In this document: piece by piece, positions 35,055 through 43,981 of the stretch
How positions within the stretch are numbered: the first letter of the stretch is position 1
How the letters are laid out: each line of letters starts with the position of its first letter
Assembly: GCF_027111295.1 (NCBI RefSeq)
Contig: NZ_CP114287.1
Span: 2,976,001 to 3,040,000, forward strand
Length of the DNA stretch: 64,000 nucleotides
Direction: 5' to 3'
Source: Flavobacterium gelatinilyticum
Lineage (GTDB): Bacteria; Bacteroidota; Bacteroidia; Flavobacteriales; Flavobacteriaceae
Position numbers and translations under genes: made by a program
The notes under the pieces: model-generated
Told to the model about the DNA's origin: nothing
Database searches by the model: none
The model's input: the letters and a program-made list of their open reading frames with translations, nothing else

Positions 35055-35489
35055 CTAAACGTTTACTTTTTGGTCTTCAGCAGGTTCTGACTCGAGACGT
35101 CGCACTTTTTCATTTTCCTGTTCGTTAGATTCAATAAGGGTGTTATGAAGGCGTTCTGCCATTTTTTCGATGCTGTTTGTAATAGAATCGTAAACTAATT
35201 CCATACGGCGGTGCTTTTCTTCTTTTACAGCTTTCAACACATCTTCAACAAAAACCTTATCATATTTTTCCGCAACCGAATCACGGGTATTGGTAAGTCG
35301 TATTACGTAATCGTTACTCAAAATAGTAACTTTAAAATGCTGCTCCTCATTACTTAGGTAATATTTTCCTCCAAGCTCATCTACATTAATATCTGTACTG
35401 CTCACTTTTAAAAGTTCCGTAATTATTCCATAGATATGATTCTCAATCTTGGAATATACTTTGGGCTTTCTTCTAAACAGTTTAAACAT
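35055..35489 (-). CDS. cytoplasmic protein of unknown function (144 aa)
   Basis: A 144-residue, highly charged protein without signal peptide or membrane helix. An N-terminal basic patch (MFKLFRRKPKVYSKIE) precedes an alpha/beta region (VDELGGKYYLSNEEQHFKVT, LSNDYVIRLTNT), and the C-terminal half is helical and rich in Glu and Lys (VFVEDVLKAVKEEKHRRMEL). No family recognised. It ends one base from the GYDIA kinase stop on the opposite strand. Its codon pattern looks like the rest of the window, so it is probably a native, lineage-specific gene. Confidence 0.6.
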   Translation of the reverse strand: MFKLFRRKPKVYSKIENHIYGIITELLKVSSTDINVDELGGKYYLSNEEQHFKVTILSNDYVIRLTNTRDSVAEKYDKVFVEDVLKAVKEEKHRRMELVYDSITNSIEKMAERLHNTLIESNEQENEKVRRLESEPAEDQKVNV

Positions 35490-35717
35490 AGATAATAAAT
35501 GCCTGATTTTAAAATATTTACTTTTAATTCGTTTCAGATTTTTCTTTAAAATGATGGTAATAGGAATTTTACTAGTTACAACAAAAATTCGGACAAATTA
35601 ACTGTAATATTTTGAAAATCACAAATTTTTTAAATTATATTTCTATTATTCCCATATAGTTAAGTTAAATACATAAATATTTTACTACATTCCATTTTAA
35701 GCTGCTATTTAAGAAAG

Positions 35718-35757
35718 AAAAACCCGAAACATTCAAAAAGAACGTTTCGGGTTTTTT
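35718..35757 (-). terminator. bidirectional Rho-independent terminator
   Basis: AAAAACCCGAAAC / GTTTCGGGTTTTT stem with A-run on the left and T-run on the right, 22 bp from the end of the PpiD-like gene. It can serve the minus strand gene. Confidence 0.88.
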
Positions 35758-35779
35758 ATTTTGACTTATTTACTAAGAA

Positions 35780-37879
35780 CTAGTAATTGAATTGTAATCT
35801 GTTATCTTCTATTTTAGCGTTAGCTTTTAGTGCTGGTAAAATTCTTCCTGCGTCTTGTGCGCTTTGAGCTTTTACTTTTGCAGCATATTCAGCATGGTTT
35901 TGAAGAGCAGCAGCTTTAACAGTACTGATGTTTTTTACAACATATACTCCTGTATTTCCTTCGATTGGAGCAGATACTTTGTTAGCAGCCAAAGCAAATG
36001 CATTACCCACAACTTTAGGCTCTTGTCCTACACCTCCAGGTAAAACCGGATTATCAAGTGTAACATCTTTTGCTTCCTGTACAGCTACACCAGCACTTTT
36101 AGCGATTGCTTCAATGCTTGATCCTGTCATTTTAGCTTTTAAGATTTCAGCTTTTTTCTTGTTTTTAAGGATTGGTTCAACATAAGGTCTTGCCATAGTT
36201 ACAGAAACTAAACCTGATTTGTTTTCATTTTTGTATTGAGCAATTACGTGACCAATGTTAGCTAATTCAAAACGTTTTACATCTCCTGTACCTGTTTCTT
36301 TATCAAAAGCCCATCTTACGATGTTTCTTTGGTTTCCTAACGAACCAAACTGCTCATCCATAGCTTTTACAGAAACCGGACCTTCAACTTTTAATCCTAA
36401 TTGTTTTGCTGTAGCAGCAAAATCTTTGTCTGCAGCTTCCATTTCGAATTTAGTAGCTAAAGTAAATACTTTATCAGAAGTAGCTTCAGAAGGCTCGATT
36501 TTTTGAGCGATTGTAGCTAAACGAATTCCGTCTTGTTTGTCTGTAATTTTGATAATGTGGAAACCAAACTGAGTTTCAACTAAACCAACTTTACCAATAC
36601 CGTTGTTGAATACAAAATCATTGAAAGGTTTTACCATTTGATTTGGACCAAAAAATCCTAAATCACCACCTTGCTGTGCAGATGAATCATCAGAGCTTGT
36701 AAAAGCAAGCATCATGAAACTATCCGGATTAGCCTGAACCTGAGCTAAAATTTGTTCTGCTTTAGCTTTTGCTTCTTCTTTAGATCTTGTTTCTCTTGGG
36801 TTTGGAGTCTGAGACCCTTCATAACCAATTAAGATATGACTTGCTTTTGCGTTAACTCCAGCTTTAAATCCTAATGATTTAGAAATACAGTAGTATTTTC
36901 CGTAAACGTATGGTCCGTAAACTGAACCTGCAGGAAGGCTGAATAATTTATCAGCATCTACAGCAGGAAGACTGCTTTTTGGCACATAAGTAGAATCGTA
37001 AGGAATATCAGAATTTGCGTTTACAAATTCAGCAATATTCGTTGCATTTTTAAAACCTGGCAATGTATCGTTTTTAGCTGTTTTTGCATTGTAAACAACA
37101 CTTCCGTTTAATAATGAAGCCACTTTAGCTTTAATTTCAGCTTCGTCTTCTTTAGAAGCTTTATCTTCAACTAGTACGTACTGAATTTCACGAGTTTCAT
37201 CTGCTTTGAATTTTTTCTCGTTTTTCTTCATATAATCTACGATCTCTGAATCAGAAATTTTCACTTCACTGTCTTTAATAGAAGAGTACAAAGCTCCTGC
37301 GTAAGCAAAATTTACTTTGTTTGCTTCCATTTCATACTTTAACTTTCCTTCACTAGCAGTTGTGTAAAGTCCGGCTTTTACTAAAGTATTGTAAATTTGA
37401 AATTTCGCGTTTAATTCAGCATCTTTTTCTTTGTCAGCAATATATTGAGCCGCTTCAGGATTTGCTTTAAAGTAGTCTTTAAATTTCACTACATCAAAAG
37501 CACCTGCTGCATTTAAAAACATTGGGTTTTTTCCAATATTCGGATCTGCTTTTAAAACTTCAATTAAATGTTTTTCACCAACTCTCAATCCTAATTTGTC
37601 AAATTGAGTTGACAACAATGCGATTGAAACCTCCTGATCCCAAACTCTGTTTGCAGCTTCAGTGGAAGTAATTCCCTGACCACTTTTTTCAAGATTACTA
37701 ACTTTAACTCTAAAGTCTTCAAATGAAATATCTTTTCCATCGATGCTTCCTACATCTTTCGAACTTTGACTAAACGTACCTTTTCCGATAAGATCCTGGA
37801 TGATAAATGCAAATAACGCAAGTGCAATAACTCCTATCAATAAAGCGGAACGCTGTCTAATTTTTGCTAAAACTGCCAT
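35780..37879 (-). CDS. PpiD-like peptidylprolyl isomerase, membrane anchored
   Basis: A 699-residue periplasmic folding factor with an N-terminal membrane anchor (residues about 12-32, ALLIGVIALALFAFIIQDL). ATG 37879 (MAVLAKIRQRS) is chosen over an upstream in-frame ATG that adds 14 unrelated residues. A SurA_N_3-type helical region follows (about 60-200), then a parvulin domain at about 345-450 (NAKASHILIGYEGS, QQGGDLGFFGPNQMVKPFND, VETQFGFHIIKITD). The C-terminal 230 residues form a second, degenerate chaperone lobe. Known PpiD assists outer-membrane protein folding at the Sec exit. The gene ends the coaX-lptC-CorC group, all on the minus strand. Confidence 0.92.
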   Translation of the reverse strand: MAVLAKIRQRSALLIGVIALALFAFIIQDLIGKGTFSQSSKDVGSIDGKDISFEDFRVKVSNLEKSGQGITSTEAANRVWDQEVSIALLSTQFDKLGLRVGEKHLIEVLKADPNIGKNPMFLNAAGAFDVVKFKDYFKANPEAAQYIADKEKDAELNAKFQIYNTLVKAGLYTTASEGKLKYEMEANKVNFAYAGALYSSIKDSEVKISDSEIVDYMKKNEKKFKADETREIQYVLVEDKASKEDEAEIKAKVASLLNGSVVYNAKTAKNDTLPGFKNATNIAEFVNANSDIPYDSTYVPKSSLPAVDADKLFSLPAGSVYGPYVYGKYYCISKSLGFKAGVNAKASHILIGYEGSQTPNPRETRSKEEAKAKAEQILAQVQANPDSFMMLAFTSSDDSSAQQGGDLGFFGPNQMVKPFNDFVFNNGIGKVGLVETQFGFHIIKITDKQDGIRLATIAQKIEPSEATSDKVFTLATKFEMEAADKDFAATAKQLGLKVEGPVSVKAMDEQFGSLGNQRNIVRWAFDKETGTGDVKRFELANIGHVIAQYKNENKSGLVSVTMARPYVEPILKNKKKAEILKAKMTGSSIEAIAKSAGVAVQEAKDVTLDNPVLPGGVGQEPKVVGNAFALAANKVSAPIEGNTGVYVVKNISTVKAAALQNHAEYAAKVKAQSAQDAGRILPALKANAKIEDNRLQFNY

Positions 37880-37987
37880 TTTTATTGTTGTTAATTTTAT
37901 ATTCAGTTTGCGAAAATACAATTATCTAGTTAATAACAATACAACTAGGGTTTTATTTTACACAATTTTTTTTATTTATTTAAAAAT

Positions 37988-39247
37988 TCACTCTTTTATT
38001 GTCAATTTGACGACTTCAATTTTCTTATTTGACGCCTCTTTTATTACAAATTGAAACTTATCAATACTTATTTTCTCACCTTTTTGCGGAATTTCCTTTG
38101 TAGAATTCACAATAAAACCGCCCAAAGTACCATAAGAATCCTCTTCAGGAATCATCAGTTTGTAAGTTTCATTAAGATATTCAACATCTAAACGGGCTGA
38201 AAACAGATACTTACCTTCTCCTAAATCCTGTTCTATTAACTCTTCGTCTAAATCGTGTTCGTCTTCGATTTCACCAAAAAGTTCTTCTACAATATCTTCA
38301 ATCGTAATTATCCCCGATGTGCCTCCGTATTCATCCAGTACAACGGCAACGTTTTTTCTTTTTTTTATTAAAAGGTTCAAAGCATCTTTTATCAAAATTG
38401 TTTCGGGAACAAATTCAACTGTCATTAAAACCGATTTTATCGTCTGAGGCTTTTTGAACAAATCAAAAGAATGCACATACCCCACAATATCATCAAGCGA
38501 ATTTTGACTTATTAAAATTTTAGAATAACCAGTCTCAACAAAAAGCTCCTTTAAATCCGTAACCGAATCAAACAAATCTATCGCAACAAGCTCTGTTCTT
38601 GGCGTCATAATGTCGCGGGCTTTTACTCCCGAAAATTCTAATGCATTTTGAAAAATCTGAATTTCAGAATCAACTTCTTCATCATCTTCAACAGAACTCA
38701 TCTGCTCAGTTATATAATTTCCGAGTTCGACTTTACTGAAATACAGCTGTACCTGATCGCCTTCTGATTTAAAAAACTTTTTAAGAATAAAATCAGAAAT
38801 CCAGATGAAAAATGTCGAAACGTAATAAAAAAACCTGTAAAACAGATACGCCGGAACTGCGAAAACCTTGATTATAGAATTGGCATAAATCTGAAAAAAG
38901 ACTTTGGGAAAAAATTCGGCTGTTATTAAAACAATAAAAGTCGAAAGCAGGGTCTGAATTAAAAGTGTAGTGGGGTATGAGAATTGAAATCCCAGATCAG
39001 TAATGCATTTTAAAACGAGATCCCCCATGTAAAATCCATATACGACCAATGCCAGATTGTTTCCAATAAGCATTGACGCGATAAATTTTGAAGGATTTTC
39101 AGTAAGTTTTGTCAGGATTTGAGAAAGAAAATTATCCTGTTTTTTTTCAATCCCAAGATAAATTTTGTTTGAAGAAACAAACGCTATTTCCATTCCCGAA
39201 AAAAAGGCAGCTAGTATTAAACACAGTATTATAATACTAATTTCCAT
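37988..39247 (-). CDS. hemolysin/CorC-family protein (CNNM, CBS, CorC_HlyC domains)
   Basis: A 419-residue membrane protein. DUF21/CNNM membrane domain at about 1-150 (MEISIIILCLILAAFFSGME; LTENPSKFIASMLIGNNLAL), a pair of CBS domains at about 205-330 (VKARDIMTPRTELVAIDLFD and LKELFVETGYSKILIS; then VAVVLDEYGGTSGIITIEDI), and a CorC_HlyC domain at about 345-419 (GKYLFSARLDVEYLNETYKL). Members transport Mg2+ or Co2+ or act in envelope homeostasis; the gliding-motility gene gldE of flavobacteria belongs to this family, but so do others, and I cannot tell which this is. Start 2 bp after the 64-aa gene; operon with lptC. Confidence 0.9.
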   Translation of the reverse strand: MEISIIILCLILAAFFSGMEIAFVSSNKIYLGIEKKQDNFLSQILTKLTENPSKFIASMLIGNNLALVVYGFYMGDLVLKCITDLGFQFSYPTTLLIQTLLSTFIVLITAEFFPKVFFQIYANSIIKVFAVPAYLFYRFFYYVSTFFIWISDFILKKFFKSEGDQVQLYFSKVELGNYITEQMSSVEDDEEVDSEIQIFQNALEFSGVKARDIMTPRTELVAIDLFDSVTDLKELFVETGYSKILISQNSLDDIVGYVHSFDLFKKPQTIKSVLMTVEFVPETILIKDALNLLIKKRKNVAVVLDEYGGTSGIITIEDIVEELFGEIEDEHDLDEELIEQDLGEGKYLFSARLDVEYLNETYKLMIPEEDSYGTLGGFIVNSTKEIPQKGEKISIDKFQFVIKEASNKKIEVVKLTIKE

Positions 39248-39249
39248 TT

Positions 39250-39444
39250 TTACTTGTTTTTATTACGATCATCCATCTTTTTAAGAAATCTTCTCCTGAA
39301 GAAAAACATAAAAATCGCCATTCCGGCAATAACAAAGCTCAAAGGATAACCTTCGTTTCCTTCATTAAACTTTACTACTCCGTCGTAAATAAAATAAATC
39401 CCAAAAAGGATGTAAACGTATTGTGTGTATTTTAAATAACCCAT
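39250..39444 (-). CDS. small membrane protein (64 aa)
   Basis: A 64-residue protein with two predicted helices (about 6-22 and 34-51), a glycine/asparagine loop (NEGNEGYP) between them, and a very basic C-terminus (FRRRFLKKMDDRNKNK). It lies 3 bp after lptC and 2 bp before the CorC-like gene, so it is cotranscribed and probably real. No family recognised; a small partner of the neighbouring membrane protein is plausible. Confidence 0.6.
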   Translation of the reverse strand: MGYLKYTQYVYILFGIYFIYDGVVKFNEGNEGYPLSFVIAGMAIFMFFFRRRFLKKMDDRNKNK

Positions 39445-39447
39445 AAT

Positions 39448-40008
39448 TTATATTTTATCATCTGATGATTCAATTTCACCGCTTATACGCTGTGAATTAA
39501 TCACTTTAAAATCTTTGCTAAAGTCAATTCCCTGCCCGTAAGATACTCCTTTTGCATCTGTAAGCCTGAATTTTCTTTCGGTATAAAACCATTCATTTTT
39601 CTGATCGAAATACAGTTGTTCTGTTTCCAGAACCTGTCCTTCTTCAGATGTAATTTTTACTTTACCTATTAAATCAATTATACCTGTGTTTTTATAAGAA
39701 ACGGCATAATTGGCAAGTATATAGGTACGTTTCTCTTTTTTATCATACAAAGTAACATCAATACCCTTTGGAAATTCAGTAAAAGGAAATTCGAGATTGG
39801 AATAATCAAGCATTTTTGGACTGATCAAAACAACTGTAATTCGTCCTGAATCTGTATACTTTATATTAACGGTATCTGCATCACTGCCGGGAACGAATTC
39901 TGAGAAGTTAATTTTCTGAACTTCTTTAAAATTACTTTCGCATCCAAAAAACAGTGTCACAGCAATAACTGTGACAAGGCTTATTATATATCTCTTTGGT
40001 AAATTCAT
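39448..40008 (-). CDS. lptC: LptC-like LPS export periplasmic protein, lipoprotein
   Basis: A 186-residue envelope protein that bridges the inner-membrane LptBFG transporter and LptA for lipopolysaccharide export. The N-terminus has a lipobox-like FFGCESN, so in this phylum it may be lipid-anchored. Residues about 40-170 show the LptC/OstA beta-jellyroll pattern (KGIDVTLYDKKEKRTYILAN, LIGKVKITSEEGQVLETEQL, EWFYTERKFRLTDA). The position after coaX and the porin-like gene and before the CorC-like gene is conserved in flavobacteria, which strengthens the call. The gap to the upstream gene is 51 bp. Confidence 0.8.
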   Translation of the reverse strand: MNLPKRYIISLVTVIAVTLFFGCESNFKEVQKINFSEFVPGSDADTVNIKYTDSGRITVVLISPKMLDYSNLEFPFTEFPKGIDVTLYDKKEKRTYILANYAVSYKNTGIIDLIGKVKITSEEGQVLETEQLYFDQKNEWFYTERKFRLTDAKGVSYGQGIDFSKDFKVINSQRISGEIESSDDKI

Positions 40009-40059
40009 TTGCCAAAAGTAGTAAATTGTAGTGAGCTTATAAAGATATAAACTTAGGTT

Positions 40060-41289
40060 TTAGTTGAATTTGCTCTTCACAAACCATTTATCGTTAAATG
40101 AGAATCCAACACTGAAATTCAGGTAGTTTTCCTGAACCAGATCTGAAGATGTCGTTCCTCTTTTTCCAAATTCAATACCAATGTTTATATTTGAAAAAGA
40201 TCCGGTGATAGGAATTCCGGCTCCTATTGTCATTCCCACATCTTTAATTGACTCGTTATTAACCATAAGACCAATTTTCTCATATTTTAAACCGGCACGA
40301 TATGTCACTCTGCTTAAATAACTGGTGAAAGAGTTATAATTTGGAATATAATAACCTCCCACGGCATATTTTGCATAATTTTCATACTTCACGTTCTGCG
40401 AAATATTGTAGTAATTTGCCAGCTGTCCTTCTCCCTGAAAAGCCAATGTTGTTCCCACAAGCCATTTTCTTGCTTCACCAATACCGGCACCAATAGTAAA
40501 TTTACTTGGTAATTTTAGTTTTTGAGACGGCGGTGCACCATCATAAGGATCCGGATCACCGCTTACTGTAATTTGACTTGTAATATCTGAATTCAAATCA
40601 CTTCCAAAACTATAACTCATAGTTGTGAAAAGGGATAATTTTTTATCGATTTTAGTCTGATACATCGTTCCGATATTGAAATTAACACCAGATAATGTAG
40701 ATGTATTTACCTCTGTTGTACTGCTTTCAATGCCTGTTACAGCCTCTATGCTTGTAGTGGTAATTTTTCCAAAATTATACTGAATATCAGCACCAATATT
40801 CCAGTTTTTTTTGATTTGATAAGCCAAACCAAAATATACTTTGTTCAAACCTCCTTTTCCTTCGAGCTGTGCACTTGTAGCTCCCGGTGTAGCAGTATTG
40901 TCGTTTAAGATTTTATACCCAACCGCAGTTAAAGGTACTAAACCAAAAGAGGCACCGAATTTTCCCATCGGGATTCCAACTGCCAAATAATCAAAAGTTG
41001 TTCTTTGTGCTTTCTCAGATTGTGAAGTAGTTTTTAGGTTAGAAGTAGCAAAAGTACCTCCTACCGCAAAAGTTGTTTGTCCCAAACCGGCATAACTTGC
41101 AGGATTTTCAATATTCAGGTGAATACTGTCCTGCTCCACTGCAACTCCTGCCATAGATCGAAATTCAAGTGTTCCTTTGAATCTTGCATCACCAATTCCG
41201 TAAAAAGAATAAGGCGAGGCTGTACCTTGCTGTGCAAATGAAACGAACGATATAAGCAGACAAGCGCTTATTATAATTTTTTTAATCAT
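40060..41289 (-). CDS. outer-membrane beta-barrel protein, FadL-like pattern
   Basis: A 409-residue exported protein (signal peptide ending SFAQQG). Alternating hydrophobic strands through the sequence and a typical early segment (ASPYSFYGIGDARFKGTLEF, then NPASYAGLGQTTFAVGGTF) suggest an outer-membrane barrel of about 14 strands, similar to FadL/TodX-type proteins. It has a C-terminal strand ending in FNDKWFVKSKFN. It overlaps the coaX gene by 8 bp at its start. Conserved position next to coaX and lptC in this phylum suggests an envelope-biogenesis role, but cargo and function are unknown. Confidence 0.72.
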   Translation of the reverse strand: MIKKIIISACLLISFVSFAQQGTASPYSFYGIGDARFKGTLEFRSMAGVAVEQDSIHLNIENPASYAGLGQTTFAVGGTFATSNLKTTSQSEKAQRTTFDYLAVGIPMGKFGASFGLVPLTAVGYKILNDNTATPGATSAQLEGKGGLNKVYFGLAYQIKKNWNIGADIQYNFGKITTTSIEAVTGIESSTTEVNTSTLSGVNFNIGTMYQTKIDKKLSLFTTMSYSFGSDLNSDITSQITVSGDPDPYDGAPPSQKLKLPSKFTIGAGIGEARKWLVGTTLAFQGEGQLANYYNISQNVKYENYAKYAVGGYYIPNYNSFTSYLSRVTYRAGLKYEKIGLMVNNESIKDVGMTIGAGIPITGSFSNINIGIEFGKRGTTSSDLVQENYLNFSVGFSFNDKWFVKSKFN

Positions 41290-42016
41290 TGTCGATTTTA
41301 TATTGATATGTTTGGTTCAAACTCTCCAAAAGGAAATTTGAATTGGCAAATATGGTATTTTTTAATCGTTTAGCCAAAAAATCTGTATCACCACCCGTTA
41401 AAATTATTATAAAATTTGAAAACTGTAAGCGATATTCATCGATAAAACCATCAATTTCATAGACGAAACCATTCACAACCCCAGAGTGAATCGCCTGTCC
41501 CGTTGAGTTTCCTATATAACTTTCGGGAATCTCTAACGTTAATAACGGCAGTCTGGCGGTAAAATTATGCAGGGATTCGTATCGCAGACGAAGGCCGGGA
41601 GAGATCGCGCCTCCTAAATAATTATCGTTTTCGTCGATAAAATCGTAGGTTATGCAGGTTCCGGCATCTATAACTAATCGGTTTTGCTTTGGGAACTGCA
41701 GCGTTGCGCCGGCTGCCAGAATCATTCTATCTATTCCTAATGTAGTTGGTGTAGCATACTTATTATGGAAAGGAAAAATATCTTCATGTGTAAAAAAATG
41801 CACTTTCAGCTGTTTTTCGAAAGCCAAAAAAGATTCTTTTTCGATTTTTCCGACTGATGCCGCAACCAAATCAGAACATTTTGGATGTTTTTCTAAAATT
41901 TTCTGAATTTTTTCTTCAAGTTCTTCTTTTCCAAAAACAAAATTTTCCAAAACCGTATTTCCTTCAAATACAGCAGCTTTAATTCTGGTGTTTCCTATAT
42001 CAACCGCTAAAATCAT
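41282..42016 (-). CDS. coaX: type III pantothenate kinase
   Basis: A 244-residue cytoplasmic enzyme phosphorylating pantothenate, the first step of coenzyme A synthesis. ATG 42016 is used because the family starts here (MILAVDIGNTRIKAAVFEGN, Asp6 in the ATP-binding motif); the longer frame runs into the tRNA promoter. Further motifs: LGIDRMILAAGA, RLVIDAGTCITYDFID (catalytic Asp) and GGAISPGLRLRYESL, and IILTGGDTDFLAKRL. Type III kinases need a monovalent cation and are not feedback-inhibited by CoA. It is the first gene of the minus-strand envelope run. Confidence 0.95.
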   Translation of the reverse strand: MILAVDIGNTRIKAAVFEGNTVLENFVFGKEELEEKIQKILEKHPKCSDLVAASVGKIEKESFLAFEKQLKVHFFTHEDIFPFHNKYATPTTLGIDRMILAAGATLQFPKQNRLVIDAGTCITYDFIDENDNYLGGAISPGLRLRYESLHNFTARLPLLTLEIPESYIGNSTGQAIHSGVVNGFVYEIDGFIDEYRLQFSNFIIILTGGDTDFLAKRLKNTIFANSNFLLESLNQTYQYKIDND

Positions 42017-42069
42017 CTTTATATTTTTACTTATGCGAAGATACGAATAGATTTTTTTTAAAAAATGTT

Positions 42070-42099
42070 TTGCACAAATCAAAAATGGTTATATATTTG
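42070..42099 (+). promoter_or_regulatory. promoter of tRNA-Phe
   Basis: TTG at 42070-42072 (in TTTTG), 19 bp spacing, then TATATTTG at 42092-42099. Both elements and spacing match the Bacteroidota consensus; this is the best promoter in the window. The tRNA starts 16 bp after it. Confidence 0.85.
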
Positions 42100-42115
42100 C
42101 ACCCGCAATAAGCAC

Positions 42116-42188
42116 GGTACCTTAGCTCAGATGGTAGAGCAATGGACTGAAAATCCATGTGTCCCTGGTTCGATCCCTGGAGGTACCA
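42116..42188 (+). tRNA. tRNA-Phe (GAA)
   Basis: Cloverleaf of 73 nt. Acceptor GGTACCT / AGGTACC (7 bp), D-arm GCTC / GAGC with AGATGGTA loop, anticodon arm ATGGA-CTGAAAA-TCCAT with anticodon GAA, variable loop GTGTC, and T-loop TTCGATC. The T-stem is CCTGG with CCTGG, so its central pair is a U-U mismatch. CCA is not encoded. A consensus promoter precedes and a terminator follows, so the gene is likely monocistronic and active. Confidence 0.95.
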
Positions 42189-42190
42189 CG

Positions 42191-42222
42191 AAACCCGAAT
42201 AGAAATATTCGGGTTTTTTGTT
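42191..42222 (+). terminator. Rho-independent terminator of tRNA-Phe
   Basis: AAACCCGAAT / ATTCGGGTTT, a perfect 10-bp stem with a T-run, beginning 3 nt after the tRNA. Confidence 0.93.
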
Positions 42223-42240
42223 TTTAGTGCTTTTTTATCT

Positions 42241-42308
42241 AACCGCAGAGGCAACAGATGCTTCGCAAAGGTTGGCAGCGTTTATCTGGCTTTGCGAACC
42301 TCTCCGTT
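42241..42308. repeat. REP-like palindromic intergenic element
   Basis: Outer arms AACCGCAGAGG and CCTCTCCGTT (imperfect), inner arms TCGCAAAG (42263-42270) and CTTTGCGA (42290-42297), perfect. This hairpin-forming sequence resembles the cgcaaag/ctttgcg intergenic repeats scattered in Flavobacterium genomes and looks like a decayed copy. It is more GC-rich than its surroundings and has no T-tail. Confidence 0.55.
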
Positions 42309-42473
42309 TTTTCTTTGTATGATTTACAGTAAAACCTTTCTACTTCAAAAAAGCAAAAGTCAACAAATAAATACTTTTTGTTAAAAAAGTATCAACTGAA
42401 TAAAAAATTATCTTATATATTCGTAAAACAGTATTTTTAGTTTCTAATAATTATTAAGAACACAAATTTGTTT

Positions 42474-43970
42474 ATGAGTAAAACTTCTACTAAAGGAATC
42501 TGGAAAGTCATTTCAGCTTCTTCGATGGGAACTATGATTGAATGGTATGATTTCTATATTTTTGGAAGTTTAGCTGTTGTCATTTCTACCAAATTCTTCC
42601 CAAGCGATAATCCAACTGCTGCGTTTTTATCTACTTTAGCCACTTTTGCCGCGGGTTTTGTTGTAAGACCTTTTGGTGCGTTATTTTTTGGCAGACTGGG
42701 CGATATCATTGGTCGAAAATATACTTTTATGGCTACGCTGTTATTAATGGGAGGTTCTACTTTTTTAATTGGCTGTATTCCCAGTTATGAGTCTATAGGC
42801 TTTTTGGCCCCTTTACTGGTTTTAATTTTACGTTTATTACAAGGATTAGCTCTTGGAGGCGAATATGGAGGCGCGGCGACTTATGTGGCAGAACATGCTC
42901 CATCCGGACAAAAAGGATATTGGACATCATGGATTCAGACTACGGCCACTGTAGGGTTGTTTATATCCTTAATGGTGATTCTCGCAACTAAAAATGTACT
43001 TACTGCCGAGGCTTTTGATTTGTGGGGATGGCGTGTACCGTTCTGGGTTTCTATTGCAATGGTTGGCGTATCGTATCTTATCAGAAAAAACATGGATGAA
43101 TCGCCTGTTTTTGCCAAAGCAAAAAAGGAAGGCACAACCAGCACCAATCCGTTAAAAGAAAGTTTTGGAAACCGCTATAATTTAAAATTTGTTTTGCTGG
43201 CTTTATTCGGAGCCACCATGGGGCAGGGAGTCGTTTGGTATACCGGACAATTCTACGCTATGAGCTTTATGAAAACGGTAATGAACGTAGATTCTTCTCA
43301 GGTCGACAGTTTACTTGGAATTGCATTGTTATTAGGAACTCCTTTTTTTATAATATTCGGATGGCTGAGCGACAAAGTAGGCCGAAAATATATTATGATG
43401 CTGGGAATGCTACTGGCAATTTTGTTTTACCGGCCTATCTACAGAATGATGTACAATACGACTGATGTAAAACACAAAACTGAAATTGTACAAAAAACCA
43501 CTCAAAAAACAGAAAACAACGTAAATAATGATAAAATAACCATCATTTCTAAATCCTATACCGATGGAACTACGTATGTAGAAAAGAAAACAGATTTTAA
43601 TGATAAAAAAGAATCGCAGACCAGTACTATAATTACCATTTGTCCTGCCGATAAATGGACATTAATTTTTCTGGTTTTCATTCAGGTTATATTTGTTACA
43701 ATGGTGTATGGTCCAATAGCTGCTTTTTTAGTTGAAATGTTTCCAACTAAAATCAGATATACTTCGATGTCGCTTCCGTATCATGTTGGAAACGGGATTT
43801 TTGGAGGGCTTCTGCCCGCGATTTCGACTTACTTTGTAACACACGCCAAAGCATCAGGAAAAAGCGATTTTTATCTGGATGGACTTTGGTATCCTATTAT
43901 CATTGCTTCGATCTGCTTTGTAATTGGAATGATTTATATAGACAATAAAAATAAAATTAATCATCTTTAA
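42474..43970 (+). CDS. MHS-family (metabolite:H+ symporter) MFS transporter
   Basis: A 498-residue inner-membrane transporter of the MHS branch of the major facilitator superfamily (relatives carry citrate, proline/betaine, alpha-ketoglutarate). ATG 42474 is used; TTG opens the frame two codons earlier. The family signature is clear: MGTMIEWYDFYIFGSLAVVI, RPFGALFFGRLGDIIGRKYT and LRLLQGLALGGEYGGAATY. Between the sixth to ninth helices, residues about 328-390 form a polar Lys/Thr/Asp insert (DVKHKTEIVQKTTQKTEN, YVEKKTDFNDKKESQTS) not usual in Proteobacterial members. The small membrane gene at 43982 follows by 11 bp. Substrate unknown. Confidence 0.88.
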   Translation: MSKTSTKGIWKVISASSMGTMIEWYDFYIFGSLAVVISTKFFPSDNPTAAFLSTLATFAAGFVVRPFGALFFGRLGDIIGRKYTFMATLLLMGGSTFLIGCIPSYESIGFLAPLLVLILRLLQGLALGGEYGGAATYVAEHAPSGQKGYWTSWIQTTATVGLFISLMVILATKNVLTAEAFDLWGWRVPFWVSIAMVGVSYLIRKNMDESPVFAKAKKEGTTSTNPLKESFGNRYNLKFVLLALFGATMGQGVVWYTGQFYAMSFMKTVMNVDSSQVDSLLGIALLLGTPFFIIFGWLSDKVGRKYIMMLGMLLAILFYRPIYRMMYNTTDVKHKTEIVQKTTQKTENNVNNDKITIISKSYTDGTTYVEKKTDFNDKKESQTSTIITICPADKWTLIFLVFIQVIFVTMVYGPIAAFLVEMFPTKIRYTSMSLPYHVGNGIFGGLLPAISTYFVTHAKASGKSDFYLDGLWYPIIIASICFVIGMIYIDNKNKINHL

Positions 43971-43981
43971 TATTTAAAAAC

